Notes: generated by a model from the sequence alone, not told the origin. 64,000 bases of DNA from Clostridium sp. OF09-36 (GCF_003481985.1 NZ_QUMD01000005.1:137667-201666), one strand, 5' to 3'. Positions 20,092 through 30,256 are shown, counted from the first letter of the stretch. Made by a program: numbers and translations.

Positions 20092-23025
20092 ATGAATCAG
20101 CTGGAAGCAATAGAAAAACTGAGTGCTTACCGTGTGGTAGAGCATAAAACCATTGAAGAAATGCAGTCAGAAGGCATTGTCCTGGAACACAAAAAGACAA
20201 AAGCCAGACTGTTCCTGGTATCAAATGATGACGAGAACAAGGTATTCTGTATCGGGTTTAGGACTCCGCCGGACAATGACTGCGGGCTGCCGCATATTCT
20301 GGAGCACAGCGTGCTGTGCGGTTCCGACAAGTTCCCGTTAAAGGATCCGTTTGTAGAGCTGGTAAAGGGATCTTTGAATACCTTTTTAAATGCCATGACC
20401 TACCCGGATAAGACCGTGTATCCGGTTGCAAGCTGCAACGATAAGGATTTCCAGAATCTGATGGATGTTTACATGGACGCAGTCCTGCATCCGAACATTT
20501 ACAAAGAAGAGAAGATTTTCCGCCAGGAGGGCTGGCATTACGAGCTGGAGAGCAAGGATGCCCCGCTCATTTACAATGGCGTTGTATACAATGAGATGAA
20601 GGGTGCGTATTCTTCCCCGGAGAGTCTCTTAGACAGTGTGACCCAGAAGACTCTGTTCCCGGATACCTGTTACGGCAAGGATTCCGGCGGTGACCCGGTT
20701 CATATTCCGGAGCTGAGCTATGAAAAATTCCTGGATTTTCATAGAACGTACTATCACCCCTCCAACAGCTATATCTATCTCTACGGCGATATGGATATGG
20801 CTGAGAAGCTGGCATGGCTGGATGAGGAATATTTAAGCCACTACGAGGAGCGTCCGGTGGATTCCCGCATCCGGGAGCAGAAGGCATTTGAAAAACCGGT
20901 AGAGCGCGAGTTTTCCTATTCTATCACTGACGGGGAATCCGGGGAGGATGCAACCTACCTTTCCGTAAATACCGTCGTAGGTGACGATCTGGACCCGAAG
21001 CTTTACGTGGCATTCCAGATCCTGGAGTACACCCTGTTAGATGCACCGGGAGCACCGTTAAAACAGGCGCTGATCGATGCCGGAATCGGTAAGGACATCC
21101 TGGGCGGATACGAGAGCGGCATTTTACAGCCATTCTTCTCCGTCATCGCAAAGGATGCCAACAAGGAGCAGAAGGGCGAGTTTTTAGCGATTGTAAAGGG
21201 CACGCTGAGAAAGCTTGCTGACCAGGGCATCAACCGCAAGAGTCTGCTTGCCGGCATGAATTATTTTGAGTTTAAATACCGTGAGGCGGATTATGGTTCT
21301 GCACCGAAGGGTCTGATGTATGGTTTGCAGTGCCTGGACAGCTGGCTGTACGACGGAGATCCGATGACGCACCTCTGCTACCAGGAAACCTTCGACTTCC
21401 TGAAAAAAGAAGTGGAGAACGGCTATTTTGAGCAGCTGATCAAAGACTACCTGCTGGATAACCCGTTTGAGGCTGTGATCGTGGTAGCCCCGGAGAAAAA
21501 CCTGACCGCAAAAGAAGATGAAAAGCTGGCTAAGAAGCTGGCCGATTATAAGGCATCTCTTTCAGAGGAGGAACTGGAGAAGCTGGTTTGTGCAACCAGA
21601 GAGTTAAAGGAGTACCAGGATACCCCGTCCACTCCGGAGATTTTGGCAAAGATCCCGCTCTTAACCCGCGAAGACATTGATAAAAAAGCAGAGACCTTCT
21701 TCTGGACCGAGAAAGAGGAGGACGGCATTAAAGTGCTGCACCACAATTTCTTTACCTCCGGAATTGGCTATTTAAAGATATTATTCAATACCAGCGTACT
21801 GCCGCAGGAAGACCTTCCGTATGCAGGTCTGTTAAAATCCGTGCTGGGTTCCATCAGCACAGAGCATTACAGCTATTCGGATCTGACCAGTGAGATCCAT
21901 TTAAACAGCGGCGGCATGGATTTTTCCGTGACTTCCTACGCAAACCTGCAGGATGCCGAGCAGTTTACCGGAGCGTTTGTGGCAAGCATCCGTGTGCTGT
22001 ACGATAAGCTGGATTTTGGATTTACCATGCTGGAAGAAATTTTAAACCACTCCGTATTTACGGATGAAAAGCGTCTGGGCGAGGTGATCCAGGAGACACG
22101 CTCCCGTGCGAGAATGAAACTGGAGAATGCAGGACATAGCACGGCAGTATCCCGCGCAACCTCTTACTTCTCTGCGACCGCTTACTACAATGAGCTGACG
22201 GGCGGCACAGCATATTACCATTTCCTGGAGCAGCTGGAAAAGGATTATCCGGCAAAGAAACAGGAGATCATTGCAAAGCTTCAGGAAGTAAGCAGAAAGC
22301 TTTTCACCCGTTCCAATATGCTGGTAAACTACACGGCAGATGAAAATGGCTATGAAAAGCTTCCGGAGACCTTAAAGCTGCTCTCCGCAAAGCTCCCGGA
22401 GGGAAGCCGCGAAACGTATGTATTTACCCATCCGGTCAAGAATGTGAACGAGGGATTAAAGACCTCTGCGCAGGTCGACTATGTGGCGCGCTGCGGCAAT
22501 TTCCGCGATGCAGGCCTTGCATATACCGGCGCATTAAAGATCCTTCAGGTGATCTTAAGCTATGATTACCTCTGGCTGAACATCCGCGTGAAAGGCGGCG
22601 CGTATGGCTGCATGAGCGGATTTGGACGTTCCGGCGAGGGTTATCTGGTATCGTACCGCGACCCGAACTTAAAAGAGACAAACGAGATCTACGAGGGTAT
22701 TCCGGCTTACTTAGAGCAGTTTGACCCGGATGAGCGCGATATGACGAAATATGTGATCGGAACCATTAGCAATCTGGATGCTCCGCTGACGCCGTCCGTG
22801 AAGGGCAGCAGGGGACTTTCCGCATATCTGTCCGGTGTGACGGAAGAGATGATGCAGACCGAGCGTGAACAGGTCTTACAGGCGACCAAGGAGGATATCC
22901 GCGCGCTGGCGGCCCATGTCCGTGCCGTACTGCAGACCGGAAGCTTCTGCGTGGTAGGAAATGAGGAAAAGATCGAGGCAAACCGCGCAATGTTTGGCGA
23001 GGTTTCCAGCCTTACGAGAGGATAA
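20092..23025 (+). CDS. M16C (presequence-protease-like) zinc metallopeptidase
   Basis: This 977-aa protein has the inverted zinc-binding motif HILEH (H68, E71, H72) of the insulinase superfamily and the flanking GLP-HILEHSVLCGS of the M16C/PreP group. The four M16 domains form a closed clamshell that degrades unfolded peptides. Length and motif match bacterial PreP-type enzymes. There is no signal peptide, so it probably acts in the cytoplasm on oligopeptides. The ATG is preceded by a GGAAAGGAAG site. Confidence 0.92.
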   Translation: MNQLEAIEKLSAYRVVEHKTIEEMQSEGIVLEHKKTKARLFLVSNDDENKVFCIGFRTPPDNDCGLPHILEHSVLCGSDKFPLKDPFVELVKGSLNTFLNAMTYPDKTVYPVASCNDKDFQNLMDVYMDAVLHPNIYKEEKIFRQEGWHYELESKDAPLIYNGVVYNEMKGAYSSPESLLDSVTQKTLFPDTCYGKDSGGDPVHIPELSYEKFLDFHRTYYHPSNSYIYLYGDMDMAEKLAWLDEEYLSHYEERPVDSRIREQKAFEKPVEREFSYSITDGESGEDATYLSVNTVVGDDLDPKLYVAFQILEYTLLDAPGAPLKQALIDAGIGKDILGGYESGILQPFFSVIAKDANKEQKGEFLAIVKGTLRKLADQGINRKSLLAGMNYFEFKYREADYGSAPKGLMYGLQCLDSWLYDGDPMTHLCYQETFDFLKKEVENGYFEQLIKDYLLDNPFEAVIVVAPEKNLTAKEDEKLAKKLADYKASLSEEELEKLVCATRELKEYQDTPSTPEILAKIPLLTREDIDKKAETFFWTEKEEDGIKVLHHNFFTSGIGYLKILFNTSVLPQEDLPYAGLLKSVLGSISTEHYSYSDLTSEIHLNSGGMDFSVTSYANLQDAEQFTGAFVASIRVLYDKLDFGFTMLEEILNHSVFTDEKRLGEVIQETRSRARMKLENAGHSTAVSRATSYFSATAYYNELTGGTAYYHFLEQLEKDYPAKKQEIIAKLQEVSRKLFTRSNMLVNYTADENGYEKLPETLKLLSAKLPEGSRETYVFTHPVKNVNEGLKTSAQVDYVARCGNFRDAGLAYTGALKILQVILSYDYLWLNIRVKGGAYGCMSGFGRSGEGYLVSYRDPNLKETNEIYEGIPAYLEQFDPDERDMTKYVIGTISNLDAPLTPSVKGSRGLSAYLSGVTEEMMQTEREQVLQATKEDIRALAAHVRAVLQTGSFCVVGNEEKIEANRAMFGEVSSLTRG

Positions 23026-23136
23026 CAGGTGTGTGCAGTGTGCGGCACGCAGCCTGTAGGAAACGTTGTTGGGAAAGGATAACTGGGAAGGTACTGAACA
23101 GTTACCAAAACAGTTATGTATGGGAAAGGATAAACT

Positions 23137-24129
23137 ATGGCAAAGAAACCGGAAGGTACGAATTTTGATAAATTGCTGGAAGAACTGAATGGAGCGAAAA
23201 AGGGCGGTGCGGGCAGCGAAGCAGCTGCCCCGGTTCAGAAAAAATCCGGCTTTGTAACGCTGATCGGACGGCCAAACGTAGGGAAATCCACGCTGATGAA
23301 CCATCTCATCGGCCAGAAGATCGCCATTACTTCAGACAAACCGCAGACCACAAGAAACCGCATTCAGACCGTCTATACCGATGAGCGGGGACAGATTATT
23401 TTCCTCGATACGCCGGGCATCCACAAGGCAAAAAATAAGCTGGGTGAGTATATGGTCAATGTGGCAGAGCATACCTTAAAAGAGGTGGACCTGATCTTGT
23501 GGCTGGTAGAGCCGAGCACCTTCATCGGTGCCGGGGAACGCCATATCGCCGAGCAGCTTCAGGGAGTCAAAACCCCGGTCATTCTGGTCATCAACAAGAC
23601 CGATACGGTAAAGAACCAGGAAGATATCCTGACCTTTATCAATGCTTACAAGGATATCTGCAATTTTGCGGAGATCGTTCCAGTATCGGCGCTCCGTGAT
23701 AAGAATACGGACACCCTGTTGGAACAGCTGTTCAAATATCTGCCTTACGGTCCGCAGTTCTACGATGAGGATACCGTGACAGACCAGCCGATGCGCCAGA
23801 TCGCCGCAGAGCTGATCCGCGAAAAGGCACTCCGCCTGTTAGATGAAGAGATTCCGCACGGAATCGCAGTCACCATTGAGAAGATGAGTGAGCGCCCGAA
23901 TGGCATCATGGATGTGGAGGCAACCATCATCTGTGAGCGCGATTCCCACAAGGGCATCATCATCGGCAAGGGCGGCGCCATGTTAAAACGCATCGGTTCC
24001 GCTGCCAGAAGAGAGCTGGAGGCAATGCTGGAGACGAAGGTCAACCTGCAGATCTGGGTCAAAGTGCGGAAAGAATGGCGCGACAGCGAATTGTTAATGA
24101 AGAATTATGGTTATAATCCGAAGGAATAA
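23137..24129 (+). CDS. era: GTPase Era
   Basis: Era is an essential GTPase that binds the 3' end of 16S rRNA during 30S assembly. This copy is 330 aa, about 30 longer than typical because of an N-terminal extension with a GGAGSEAAAP linker. GTPase motifs are GRPNVGKST, the switch SDKPQTTRNRI, DTPGIH and NKTD, and the C-terminal KH domain has IIIGKGGAMLKRIGS. The GGGAAAGGATAA ahead of the start is repeated 47 bp upstream at 23073. Confidence 0.96.
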   Translation: MAKKPEGTNFDKLLEELNGAKKGGAGSEAAAPVQKKSGFVTLIGRPNVGKSTLMNHLIGQKIAITSDKPQTTRNRIQTVYTDERGQIIFLDTPGIHKAKNKLGEYMVNVAEHTLKEVDLILWLVEPSTFIGAGERHIAEQLQGVKTPVILVINKTDTVKNQEDILTFINAYKDICNFAEIVPVSALRDKNTDTLLEQLFKYLPYGPQFYDEDTVTDQPMRQIAAELIREKALRLLDEEIPHGIAVTIEKMSERPNGIMDVEATIICERDSHKGIIIGKGGAMLKRIGSAARRELEAMLETKVNLQIWVKVRKEWRDSELLMKNYGYNPKE

Positions 24130-24198
24130 CAGAAAAAGCGCCGCAGGGATGGAAAGGCAAATAGAAGTGCTGTGGGAGCAGAAAGGCAAACGGGAACA

Positions 24199-24888
24199 GT
24201 GAGAGAATCGGTGAATCTGACCGGAATGGTCTTAAAAGCAACGCCGGTCGGGGAAAATGACCGGCGGCTGGTGATCTTAACCAGGGAGCGCGGCAAGATC
24301 ACGGCCTTTGCCCGCGGTGCAAAACGGCCGGGCAGCCAGCTTTTGGGCGTGACCAGACCCTTTGTATTTGGTACCTTTAAGCTGTACGAAGGAAGAGATG
24401 CCTATAATCTGCAGGCAGCCGACGTGCTCAACTATTTTTCCGAGATCACGATGGATATGGAGGCAACCTGCTACGGCTCTTATTTTCTGGAATTTGCGGA
24501 TTATTACAGCCGGGAAAATTTAGAGGCGACCGAGCAGCTCCTTTTGCTCTACCAGTCGCTGCGGGCCTTGTTAAAGCCGGCCCTTCCAAACTCGCTGGTA
24601 CAGGCAGTGTTTGAGCTGCGCAGCATGGCGATCAACGGGGATTATACGGAGCATCCGCCCCGTCCGGTCAGCGATTCTGCCAATTATGCCTGGGAATATA
24701 TCGTGGCATCACCGCTTGAATCCCTGTATACCTTTACGCTGGCACCGGAAGTTTTAGAGGAACTGAAGCATTGCGTGGAGCTGAACAAACGGCGCTTCAT
24801 CGACCGGGAGTTCCATTCTCTGGAAATTCTGAAGATGATGGAGACGGCAGTTCGCGGCACGCAGCAATCTGCTGTCCAGGGAAAATAG
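24199..24888 (+). CDS. recO: DNA repair protein RecO
   Basis: RecO helps load RecA on SSB-coated single-stranded DNA in recombinational repair. It is 229 aa from GTG 24199; GTG 24172 is an alternative start, and neither has a strong ribosome site. The N-terminal OB fold (residues about 1-80) contains TGMVLKATPVGENDRRLVILTR, and helices follow. The zinc-binding cysteines present in some RecO proteins are not seen here, since no CxxC pair occurs. era-recO is a standard clostridial order. Confidence 0.88.
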   Translation: MRESVNLTGMVLKATPVGENDRRLVILTRERGKITAFARGAKRPGSQLLGVTRPFVFGTFKLYEGRDAYNLQAADVLNYFSEITMDMEATCYGSYFLEFADYYSRENLEATEQLLLLYQSLRALLKPALPNSLVQAVFELRSMAINGDYTEHPPRPVSDSANYAWEYIVASPLESLYTFTLAPEVLEELKHCVELNKRRFIDREFHSLEILKMMETAVRGTQQSAVQGK

Positions 24889-24946
24889 CAGCAAAAAGCT
24901 TCTTTCCAAAATAAGTATGTGCGAACCGGAAACGCAAATAAGGTGG

Positions 24947-24975
24947 TTTACAAATTTTCCATGAACAGGTATAAT
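24947..24975 (+). promoter_or_regulatory. Probable sigma-A promoter for lipoprotein-glyS
   Basis: TTTACA and TATAAT are separated by exactly 17 bp, 75 bp before the lipoprotein start. The expected transcript begins near 24982 and would carry the hairpin at 25006-25036 in its leader. Confidence 0.65.
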
Positions 24976-25005
24976 CCTAAATAACCCATAAAAGGGGAAA
25001 GAGAA

Positions 25006-25036
25006 GTTCTTGTTTGCGCAGTGCGTGAACAGGAGC
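25006..25036 (+). repeat. 31-nt palindromic hairpin element, copy 3
   Basis: All 14 stem positions pair (several as G-U) around an AGT loop. Position 4 is C-G here and G-C in copy 1, a compensatory change. The element ends 13 bp before the lipoprotein start codon and so borders its ribosome site. Confidence 0.78.
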
Positions 25037-25049
25037 AAAGAGGAGATTT

Positions 25050-25706
25050 ATGAAAAAGAAAGCAGCAGTTTTGGCTGCAGCCGTGCTGCTTTGTGCAGTC
25101 TGGGCTGCAGGCTGTTCAGAAACAGGGGCAAAGAAAAAAGCCTGGGATGCTTCTGAGAACAGCATTTATGTGGCGGATGACTTAAGTGTGCAGAGCGCCA
25201 TGGTCTACACATCACAAAAGGAAAACGATCTGTACAGTGCCGAAGGCTTAGCCGAATTTGCAAAAAAGCAGATCTGCTCTTATAATGAAGAGCAGGGGGC
25301 AGCCGCCGAGGCAGAAAATACAGAAGGAAAAGAAAAGCTTCCGGCCGCGCTGGAAAAAAGCAGCCTGGAAGGGAAAACCGGTACGCTGGTATTTTCTTAT
25401 GCGACCCCGGAGGATTTTGTAAGGTTTTCCGAGGAAAACGGGGATGATACCCATTCGGTGACATCGCTGCAGGTGCTGGACACAGACGCATCAAAGCTGC
25501 CGGACTTAGCCTACAGAACTGCTTCCGGAAAGAGCGCAGAGCTTTCCAAGGCAGGGGAGAAGAAGGACAGCCACATGGTCCTGACCGAGGGCAGTGCTTC
25601 TGTTTATACAGAGGGAAAAATCCTTTATGTGACCGAAGGTGTGGAAATAACAAGTGATCATTCAGCAGTGACCCCAGAGGGAACCGGCTGTATTATATTT
25701 AAGTAA
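25050..25706 (+). CDS. Predicted lipoprotein of unknown function
   Basis: This is a 218-aa protein. A basic start, a hydrophobic segment and the lipobox WAAGC (Cys at about residue 22) indicate a lipid-anchored surface protein. The rest is acidic and Ala/Glu/Ser-rich with no motif I recognise. It repeats short segments of the kind 'LSKAGEKKDSH...EGSASVYTEGK' suggestive of beta structure. It lies 20 bp ahead of glyS and appears to share its promoter, but a functional link is not evident. Confidence 0.7.
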   Translation: MKKKAAVLAAAVLLCAVWAAGCSETGAKKKAWDASENSIYVADDLSVQSAMVYTSQKENDLYSAEGLAEFAKKQICSYNEEQGAAAEAENTEGKEKLPAALEKSSLEGKTGTLVFSYATPEDFVRFSEENGDDTHSVTSLQVLDTDASKLPDLAYRTASGKSAELSKAGEKKDSHMVLTEGSASVYTEGKILYVTEGVEITSDHSAVTPEGTGCIIFK

Positions 25707-25726
25707 AAAAGAGAGGTTATCTGACG

Positions 25727-27115
25727 ATGGAAAAAACAATGGAAAAAATCGTAGCACTGGCAAAAACCAGAGGATTTGTTTATCCGGGTTCCGAGATCTA
25801 TGGCGGTCTCGCAAACACCTGGGATTACGGCAACCTTGGTGTTGAGCTGAAAAACAATGTAAAGAAAGCATGGTGGCAGAAATTCGTTCAGGAGAGCCCG
25901 TATAACGTAGGTGTTGACTGCGCGATCCTCATGAACTCCCAGACCTGGGTTGCTTCCGGACATCTTGGTGGCTTCTCTGATCCGCTGATGGACTGTAAGG
26001 CATGTAAGGAGCGTTTCCGTGCCGACAAGCTGATCGAGGACTACATGGCTGAGAATGGCATTACCATTGAGGGTAGTGTAGATGCATGGTCCCAGGAAGA
26101 AATGAAGAAATACATCGATGATAACAACATCTGCTGCCCAAGCTGCGGTAAGCATGACTTCACCGATATCCGTCAGTTTAACCTGATGTTCAAGACTTTC
26201 CAGGGTGTAACCGAGGATGCAAAGAACACCGTTTATTTAAGACCGGAGACTGCTCAGGGTATTTTCGTAAACTTCAAGAACGTACAGCGTACTTCCAGAA
26301 AGAAAGTTCCGTTTGGTATCGGACAGATCGGTAAATCCTTCCGTAACGAGATCACCCCGGGTAACTTTACCTTCCGTACCCGTGAGTTCGAGCAGATGGA
26401 GCTGGAGTTCTTCTGCAAGCCGGGCACTGACCTGGAGTGGTTCCAGTACTGGAGAGGCTTCTGCCGTGACTGGCTGCTGGCACTTGGCTTAAAGGAAGAC
26501 GAGATCCGCCTGCGCGACCATTCTCCGGAGGAGCTTTGCTTCTATAGTAAGGGTACCACCGATATCGAGTTCAAGTTCCCATTCGGCTGGGGCGAGCTGT
26601 GGGGTATCGCAGACAGAACCGACTACGATTTAACCCAGCACCAGAATACCTCCGGTGAGGATATGACCTACTTCGATGACGAGGCAAAAGAGAAATACAT
26701 CCCGTATGTTATCGAGCCGTCTCTGGGTGCAGACCGTGTTACCCTGGCATTTCTGTGCGCAGCATACGATGAGGAAGAGATCGGCGAGGGCGATGTCCGC
26801 ACCGTGCTTCACTTCCATCCGGCCATCGCACCGGTTAAGATCGGTATCCTTCCGCTGTCCAAGAAGTTAAACGAGGGCGCAGAGAAGGTATACGCAGAGC
26901 TTGCGAAGTACTACAACTGTGAGTTCGATGACAGAGGAAACATCGGTAAGAGATACAGAAGACAGGACGAGATCGGTACCCCGTTCTGCATCACCTACGA
27001 CTTCGAGTCTGAGGAGGACCATGCAGTGACCGTCCGCGACCGCGATACCATGGAGCAGGTTCGTGTGCCGATCGCTGAGTTAAAGCAGTATTTTGAGGAC
27101 AAGTTCCGTTTCTAG
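25727..27115 (+). CDS. glyS: Glycyl-tRNA synthetase (dimeric class II type)
   Basis: This enzyme charges tRNA-Gly. It is a 462-aa single-chain (alpha2) enzyme of the eukaryote/archaeal-like type used by many Clostridia, not the alpha/beta form. Visible features are the N-terminal RGFVYPGSEIYGG, the zinc-like cysteine set (CKACKERF and CCPSCGKHDF), motif 2 around RPETAQGIFVNFKNV and FRNEITPGNFTFRTREFE, and the C-terminal anticodon-binding domain. No T-box leader was found ahead of it. Confidence 0.97.
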   Translation: MEKTMEKIVALAKTRGFVYPGSEIYGGLANTWDYGNLGVELKNNVKKAWWQKFVQESPYNVGVDCAILMNSQTWVASGHLGGFSDPLMDCKACKERFRADKLIEDYMAENGITIEGSVDAWSQEEMKKYIDDNNICCPSCGKHDFTDIRQFNLMFKTFQGVTEDAKNTVYLRPETAQGIFVNFKNVQRTSRKKVPFGIGQIGKSFRNEITPGNFTFRTREFEQMELEFFCKPGTDLEWFQYWRGFCRDWLLALGLKEDEIRLRDHSPEELCFYSKGTTDIEFKFPFGWGELWGIADRTDYDLTQHQNTSGEDMTYFDDEAKEKYIPYVIEPSLGADRVTLAFLCAAYDEEEIGEGDVRTVLHFHPAIAPVKIGILPLSKKLNEGAEKVYAELAKYYNCEFDDRGNIGKRYRRQDEIGTPFCITYDFESEEDHAVTVRDRDTMEQVRVPIAELKQYFEDKFRF

Positions 27116-27149
27116 AAGAAAACTTCTGAGAGAAAGCTTATAACAGAAA

Positions 27150-27192
27150 AAGAGTGTGCAAAATGGATGCTTCATTTTGCATGCTCTTTTTT
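27150..27192 (+). terminator. Intrinsic terminator after glyS
   Basis: Sixteen-base arms (AAGAG..TGCAAAATG and CATTTTGCA..CTCTT) pair with two mismatches and are followed by TTTTTTG. Confidence 0.85.
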
Positions 27193-27498
27193 GTTGCCAT
27201 GTATATCATGATTGTGACGGTTGCGATTGCCCCGTCTGCAAAATTCGTCAAAATATGCAAAATACACATTCGCATATACGAACTTGCATCGTATATGTGA
27301 AAATGACGGGAACAAAACAAAATTTTACTAGTTTTTACTTAAATTTATACAAAAAACACCAAGAAAAACCTTTACTCCTGGAAAAAATATGGTATACTTA
27401 TACCAGACCGCCGATGGAAATATTTTTGTGCAAAAACTATACCGGCGGAGTTGAAAACCGTAGACAAAACGTCTACACAAGTTGAGGAGGATAAACCA
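27193..27498 (+). promoter_or_regulatory. ppdK promoter and structured leader
   Basis: This 306-bp gap holds no gene I can support. TTTACT (27371) and TATACT (27393-27398) are 16 bp apart. The leader that follows has CCGCCG (27408) pairing with CGGCGG (27443) and then the perfect hairpin GTAGAC/GTCTAC (27460-27476), 10 bp before the AGGAGG of ppdK. The upstream part is AT-rich with no other pattern. Confidence 0.5.
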
Positions 27499-30126
27499 AT
27501 GGCTAAAAAGTGGGTGTACTTATTTACAGAGGGTGACGCTACCATGAGAAATCTTCTCGGTGGTAAAGGCGCTAACCTGGCTGAGATGACTAATATCGGT
27601 CTTCCGGTTCCGCAGGGCTTTACAATTACAACTGAGGCCTGCACACAGTACTACGAGGATGGACGCGAGATCAACGACGAGATCCAGGCACAGATCAACG
27701 AGTACATTGTGAAAATGGAAGAGATCACCGGAAAGAAATTCGGAGATCTTGAGAACCCGCTTCTGGTTTCCGTACGTTCCGGCGCACGTGCTTCCATGCC
27801 AGGTATGATGGATACCATCTTAAACCTGGGCTTAAACGAGCAGGTTGTTAACGTAATCGCTGAGAAGTCTGGCAACCCGCGTTGGGCTTGGGACTGCTAC
27901 AGAAGATTCATTCAGATGTATTCCGACGTTGTAATGGAAGTCGGTAAGAAATATTTTGAGGCTCTCATCGATCAGATGAAAGAGAAGAAAGGTGTTAAGC
28001 TTGACGTTGAGCTTGACGCAGATGATTTAAAAGAGCTGGCTAACCAGTTCAAGGCTGAGTACAAGAACAAGATCGGCGCTGACTTCCCGGATGATCCGAA
28101 GGAGCAGTTAATGGGCGCGATCAAGGCTGTATTCCGTTCCTGGGATAACCCGCGTGCAAACGTTTACCGCCGCGACAACGATATCCCGTATTCCTGGGGT
28201 ACTGCTGTAAACGTACAGTCCATGGCATTTGGTAACATGGGCGATGACTGTGGTACCGGTGTTGCATTTACCCGTGACCCGGCAACCGGCGCAAAGGGCC
28301 TGTTCGGTGAGTTCTTAACCAACGCACAGGGCGAGGACGTAGTAGCTGGTGTCCGCACCCCGATGCACATTCAGGAGATGGCAGAAAAGTTCCCGCAGGC
28401 ATACGCAGATTTCGAGAAGGTATGTAAGACTCTGGAGGATCACTACAGAGATATGCAGGATATGGAGTTCACCGTTGAGCACGGCAAGCTGTACATGCTG
28501 CAGACCCGTAATGGTAAGAGAACTGCACAGGCTGCATTAAAGATCGCTTGCGATTTAGTAGACGAGGGCATGAGAACTCCGGAAGAGGCAGTTGCAATGA
28601 TCGATCCGCGTAACCTGGATTCCTTACTGCATCCGACCTTCGACCAGAAGGCATTAAAGGCTGCTACCCCGATCGCTAAGGCTTTAGGCGCAGCTCCTGG
28701 TGCTGCATGTGGTAAGATCGTCTTCACTGCAGATGACGCAGTAGAGTGGGCAGCAAGAGGCGAGAAGGTTGTTCTTGTCCGTCTTGAGACCTCTCCGGAA
28801 GACATTACCGGTATGAAGGCTTCCCAGGGTATCTTAACTGTACGTGGTGGTATGACCTCCCACGCAGCAGTAGTTGCACGTGGTATGGGCGCTTGCTGTG
28901 TATCCGGCTGTGGCGACATCATCATGGATGAGGAAAACAAGAAATTCACCCTGGCTGGTAAAGAGTACCATGAGGGCGATGTGATCTCCTTCGACGGTTC
29001 TACCGGCTGTGTATATGACGGAGCAATCCCGACTGTAGAGGCAACCATCGCAGGTGAGTTCGGACGTATCATGGCATGGGCTGATGAGTACAGAACCATG
29101 GCAGTACGCACCAATGCAGATACCCCGCACGATGCGAAGAAGGCTCGTGAGCTTGGCGCAGAGGGCATTGGCCTTTGCCGTACCGAGCATATGTTCTTCG
29201 AGGGCGACCGAATCGACGCATTCCGCGAGATGATCTGCTCCGATACCGTAGAAGAGAGAGAAGAGGCTCTGGAGAAGATCCTTCCGTTACAGCAGGGCGA
29301 TTTCGAACAGCTCTACGAGGCTATGGAGGGTAACCCTGTAACCATCCGTTTCCTGGATCCGCCGTTACATGAGTTCGTTCCGACCGAGGAAGAGGACATC
29401 GAGAAGCTGGCTAAGGCAAAAGGCAAGACCGTTGCAGAAATCAAAGCAATCTGCGAGTCCCTGCATGAGTTCAACCCGATGATGGGTCACCGCGGATGCC
29501 GTCTGGCTGTTACCTATCCGGAGATCGCTGTTATGCAGACCAAGGCTGTTATCCGTGCAGCAATCAACGTGAAGAAAGCTCATCCGGACTGGAGCATCGT
29601 TCCGGAGATCATGATTCCGTTGATCGGCGATGTAAAAGAGTTAAAATATTGCAAGAAGACCGTTGTTGAGACTGCAGATGCAGAGATCGCAGCAGCTGGT
29701 TCTGACCTGACCTACCATGTAGGTACCATGATCGAGATCCCGAGAGCAGCCCTGACTGCAGACGAGATCGCAAAAGAGGCTGACTTCTTCTGCTTCGGTA
29801 CCAACGACCTGACCCAGATGACCTTCGGCTTCTCCCGTGACGATGCTGGTAAGTTCTTAGGTGCTTACTACGATGCGAAGATCTACGAGAACGATCCATT
29901 CGCAAAACTGGATCAGACTGGCGTAGGCAAGCTGATGGAGATGGCTATCAAGCTTGGCAAGGCTTCCAACCCGGATCTGCACATCGGTATCTGTGGCGAG
30001 CACGGCGGAGATCCGTCTTCCGTAGAGTTCTGCAACAAGATCGGTCTGGATTATGTATCCTGCTCACCGTACCGTGTTCCGATCGCAAGACTTGCGGCAG
30101 CACAGGCAGCAATTGCGCAGAAATAA
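27499..30126 (+). CDS. ppdK: Pyruvate, phosphate dikinase
   Basis: PPDK interconverts pyruvate, ATP and phosphate with PEP, AMP and pyrophosphate; in anaerobes it serves glycolysis or gluconeogenesis. It is 875 aa, full length. ATG 27499 follows GAGGAGGATAAACC. The N-terminal nucleotide-binding domain has GGKGANLAEM, the swivelling phosphohistidine domain has GGMTSHAAVVARGMG, and the C-terminal PEP barrel has FCFGTNDLTQMTFGFSRDD and the catalytic-lid GICGEHGGDP. The codon use is strongly biased, as expected of a highly expressed gene. Confidence 0.97.
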   Translation: MAKKWVYLFTEGDATMRNLLGGKGANLAEMTNIGLPVPQGFTITTEACTQYYEDGREINDEIQAQINEYIVKMEEITGKKFGDLENPLLVSVRSGARASMPGMMDTILNLGLNEQVVNVIAEKSGNPRWAWDCYRRFIQMYSDVVMEVGKKYFEALIDQMKEKKGVKLDVELDADDLKELANQFKAEYKNKIGADFPDDPKEQLMGAIKAVFRSWDNPRANVYRRDNDIPYSWGTAVNVQSMAFGNMGDDCGTGVAFTRDPATGAKGLFGEFLTNAQGEDVVAGVRTPMHIQEMAEKFPQAYADFEKVCKTLEDHYRDMQDMEFTVEHGKLYMLQTRNGKRTAQAALKIACDLVDEGMRTPEEAVAMIDPRNLDSLLHPTFDQKALKAATPIAKALGAAPGAACGKIVFTADDAVEWAARGEKVVLVRLETSPEDITGMKASQGILTVRGGMTSHAAVVARGMGACCVSGCGDIIMDEENKKFTLAGKEYHEGDVISFDGSTGCVYDGAIPTVEATIAGEFGRIMAWADEYRTMAVRTNADTPHDAKKARELGAEGIGLCRTEHMFFEGDRIDAFREMICSDTVEEREEALEKILPLQQGDFEQLYEAMEGNPVTIRFLDPPLHEFVPTEEEDIEKLAKAKGKTVAEIKAICESLHEFNPMMGHRGCRLAVTYPEIAVMQTKAVIRAAINVKKAHPDWSIVPEIMIPLIGDVKELKYCKKTVVETADAEIAAAGSDLTYHVGTMIEIPRAALTADEIAKEADFFCFGTNDLTQMTFGFSRDDAGKFLGAYYDAKIYENDPFAKLDQTGVGKLMEMAIKLGKASNPDLHIGICGEHGGDPSSVEFCNKIGLDYVSCSPYRVPIARLAAAQAAIAQK

Positions 30127-30158
30127 TGAAAAACAAAATCATAGGATATCCTATACTG

Positions 30159-30194
30159 AAAGACCGCGTACTGTTTGGTACGCGGTCTTTTTGT
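30159..30194 (+). terminator. Intrinsic terminator after ppdK
   Basis: Perfect 12-bp arms AAAGACCGCGTA/TACGCGGTCTTT with an 8-nt loop are followed by a T run. Confidence 0.9.
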
Positions 30195-30256
30195 GGCTAT
30201 GTTGAGCTTTATGGGTAGAAATACAAAGAAATTTATGCTAGACTAAGCATATATTC

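Noticed and set aside
23073..23131. Duplicated GGGAAAGGATAA before era
   Set aside because: The repeat is short and one copy is simply the era ribosome site; chance or a small duplication is enough to explain it.
25707..25726. T-box leader for glyS
   Set aside because: Only 20 bp separate the lipoprotein gene from glyS, and no T-box conserved segment is seen upstream of the lipoprotein gene either.
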